A stretch of DNA of 15,511 nucleotides from an uncultured Bacteroidales bacterium. Its GTDB lineage: Bacteria > Bacteroidota > Bacteroidia > Bacteroidales > Paludibacteraceae. Shown one piece after another: positions 14,799 through 15,511 of this stretch. The first letter of the stretch is position 1. Every line of letters starts with the position of its first letter. The translations under genes and the position numbers were made by a program. The stretch is taken from the NCBI GenBank assembly GCA_937891905.1, contig CALATT010000077.1:1-15511 (forward strand), given 5' to 3'. The notes under the pieces are model-generated. The model saw nothing but the letters and a program-made list of their open reading frames with translations. It was not told the DNA's origin and did no database searches.

Positions 14799-15290
14799 AT
14801 GACTGACCAACAAATAGAGGAACGCGTAGCGCGCGCGAAAGAGTTATTTCATTTGGGCTATAATTGTTCTCAATCCGTTTTTGCCGCTTGTGCCGATTTA
14901 TATGGGATAGATGACCTGGATTTGGCATTACGCCTTTCTGCTTCTTTTGGAGGTGGAATAGGTCGTATGCGTATGGTATGTGGTGCAGCGAGTGGCATGT
15001 TTCTATTAGCAGGATTGCATAATGGTTCTGCCAGGGAGCATGATAATGAAGGCAAGATGGCTAATTATGCTTTTGTGCAGCATTTGGCAAGTGAGTTTAA
15101 GAATAAGTATGGCACGCTTGTTTGTGCCGAGTTGTTGGGATTAGCGCCCCAAGGGCAATGTACGGCGCAGATAGACCTTGATCCACAGCCAGCCGAGCGC
15201 ACACAGCAGTATTATGAGAAGCGTCCTTGTGTAGAAATGGTGGCAGAAGCAGTAAGAATATACCTCAAGAATATACCTAACCGCGGTTAA
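14799..15290 (+). CDS. C_GCAxxG_C_C family (Cys-motif) protein
   Basis: This 163-residue protein belongs to a small cysteine-rich family named for its Cys pattern. Visible residues are Cys23 in GYNCSQSVF, Cys61 in FGGGIGRMRMVCGAASG, Cys109 in LVCAELLG, Cys121 and Cys144 in KRPCVEMV. The family is thought to be redox related because of these Cys, but no reaction is established that I know of. The frame extends to a TTG at 14769, but that codon overlaps the promoter box at 14772-14779; I start at ATG 14799 (MTDQQIEERVARAKELF), 19 nt behind the box. The final NRG and the TAA stop lie in the first unit of a GCGGTTAA repeat. It is divergent from the plsC-like gene, sharing a 106-bp intergenic region, and no gene follows within the window. 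Confidence 0.88.
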   Translation: MTDQQIEERVARAKELFHLGYNCSQSVFAACADLYGIDDLDLALRLSASFGGGIGRMRMVCGAASGMFLLAGLHNGSAREHDNEGKMANYAFVQHLASEFKNKYGTLVCAELLGLAPQGQCTAQIDLDPQPAERTQQYYEKRPCVEMVAEAVRIYLKNIPNRG

Positions 15291-15326
15291 GCGGTTTGCG
15301 ATTAGCGGTTAAGCGGTTAGGCGGTT
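15283..15326 (+). repeat. Five GCGGTT units, mainly of 8-bp period (GCGGTTAA)
   Basis: GCGGTT begins at 15283, 15291, 15305, 15313 and 15321, so the steps are 8, 14, 8 and 8 bp. Two units read GCGGTTAA in full and one GCGGTTAG. The first unit supplies the TAA stop of the upstream gene. Confidence 0.85.
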
Positions 15327-15327
15327 T

Positions 15328-15359
15328 CTAGTAAACTAGTTCCCTAGTTCACTAGTTCC
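15328..15359 (+). repeat. Four CTAGTTCC-type octamers
   Basis: Four 8-bp units are in perfect phase: CTAGTAAA (15328), CTAGTTCC (15336), CTAGTTCA (15344) and CTAGTTCC (15352). Each holds TAG. The array starts two bases after the GCGGTT array. Confidence 0.85.
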
Positions 15360-15360
15360 C

Positions 15361-15393
15361 TGCCCGTCCTGTAGGCCTTTGCCCGTCCTGTAG
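15361..15393 (+). repeat. 14-bp direct repeat, two copies
   Basis: TGCCCGTCCTGTAG occurs exactly at 15361-15374 and 15380-15393, a period of 19 bp with GCCTT between the copies. Confidence 0.9.
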
Positions 15394-15412
15394 CGCAGCG
15401 TTCTAATTAACG

Positions 15413-15443
15413 AATTAATGAGTTAATGTTTAATGAGTTAATG
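15413..15443 (+). repeat. TTAATG octamer array
   Basis: The units are AATTAATG (15413), AGTTAATG (15421), TTTAATG (15429, one base short) and AGTTAATG (15436). The 14-mer TTAATGAGTTAATG is thereby present twice, 15 bp apart. TAA occurs in every unit. Confidence 0.85.
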
Positions 15444-15463
15444 AATTAGCATTGCCGTTTTTG

Positions 15464-15480
15464 AAGCGTGGCGCTTTTTT
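15464..15480 (+). terminator. Short terminator-like hairpin
   Basis: AAGCG (15464-15468), loop TGG, CGCTT (15472-15476) and a run of T to 15480. The stem is only 5 bp. It would end transcription of the C_GCAxxG_C_C gene after it passes the repeat region. Confidence 0.5.
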
Positions 15481-15490
15481 GTAAGTGAGT

Positions 15491-15506
15491 AAAACGAACG
15501 CGTTTT
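15491..15506 (+). terminator. Weak second hairpin with T-run
   Basis: AAAACG (15491-15496), loop AACG and CGTTTT (15501-15506) pair perfectly and run into one more T. The stem is A/T-rich and weak; a tandem terminator with the hairpin at 15464 is possible but not strongly supported. Confidence 0.3.
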
Positions 15507-15511
15507 TGTGA

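Noticed and set aside
1..15511. Defence island, toxin-antitoxin, prophage or insertion sequence
   Set aside because: Every gene is assigned to a metabolic, secretion or RNA-processing family or left unknown for good reason; no transposase, integrase, target duplication or terminal inverted repeats were seen.

Overview
The window reads as chromosomal DNA of a member of the Bacteroidales. Several signs agree. There is a secreted protein with the C-terminal domain used by the type IX secretion system. The SerA has the Lys-for-His active site I know from Bacteroides relatives. Three promoters fit the Bacteroidetes -33/-7 pattern (TTTG, about 20 nt, TAnnTTTG, here always TACCTTTG). None of the start codons examined has a convincing Shine-Dalgarno motif. 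I cannot place it below order level with confidence.

Layout. From base 2 to 13122 ten genes lie on the + strand with gaps of at most 33 nt, two of them overlapping or almost touching: the end of a DUF2130 protein (its start is outside the window), an OadA/PycB-type carboxyltransferase, serC, serA, a T9SS-exported protein with a gliding-motility-type C-terminal domain, a secreted M3 dipeptidyl carboxypeptidase, L-serine ammonia-lyase, aspartokinase, diaminopimelate decarboxylase and a beta-CASP metallo-beta-lactamase RNA nuclease. Next comes a tRNA-Pro(TGG) on the - strand with its own promoter and terminator. It is followed by a YjjG-like HAD phosphatase (+) that overlaps tail to tail with a PlsC-type acyltransferase (-). 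That gene is divergent from a C_GCAxxG_C_C family protein (+). The last 220 bases hold no gene, only a patchwork of short tandem repeats and weak terminator-like hairpins.

How the genes fit together. The enzymes of the long run can be read as a path: 3-phosphoglycerate to serine (SerA and SerC; SerB is not here), serine to pyruvate (SdaA), carboxyl transfer between pyruvate and oxaloacetate (OadA-like), and aspartate into diaminopimelate and lysine (LysC, LysA). That grouping is an inference from gene content. The two exported proteins in the middle, one a peptidase, suggest a link to peptide use, but nothing in the sequence proves it.

Most unusual points. First, arrays of 7-8 bp units, each containing a stop codon, sit exactly at the 3' ends of lysA and of the last gene and provide their stop codons. 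Second, the biotinyl-like domain of the carboxyltransferase has His where the biotin-carrying Lys should be. Third, three A-tracts in helical phase stand just before the HAD gene. I found no defence system, CRISPR array, prophage or insertion sequence. The ordinary metabolic genes look intact, with no frameshifts. Four apparent long ORFs have better starts downstream of their first possible codon, as noted in the entries.
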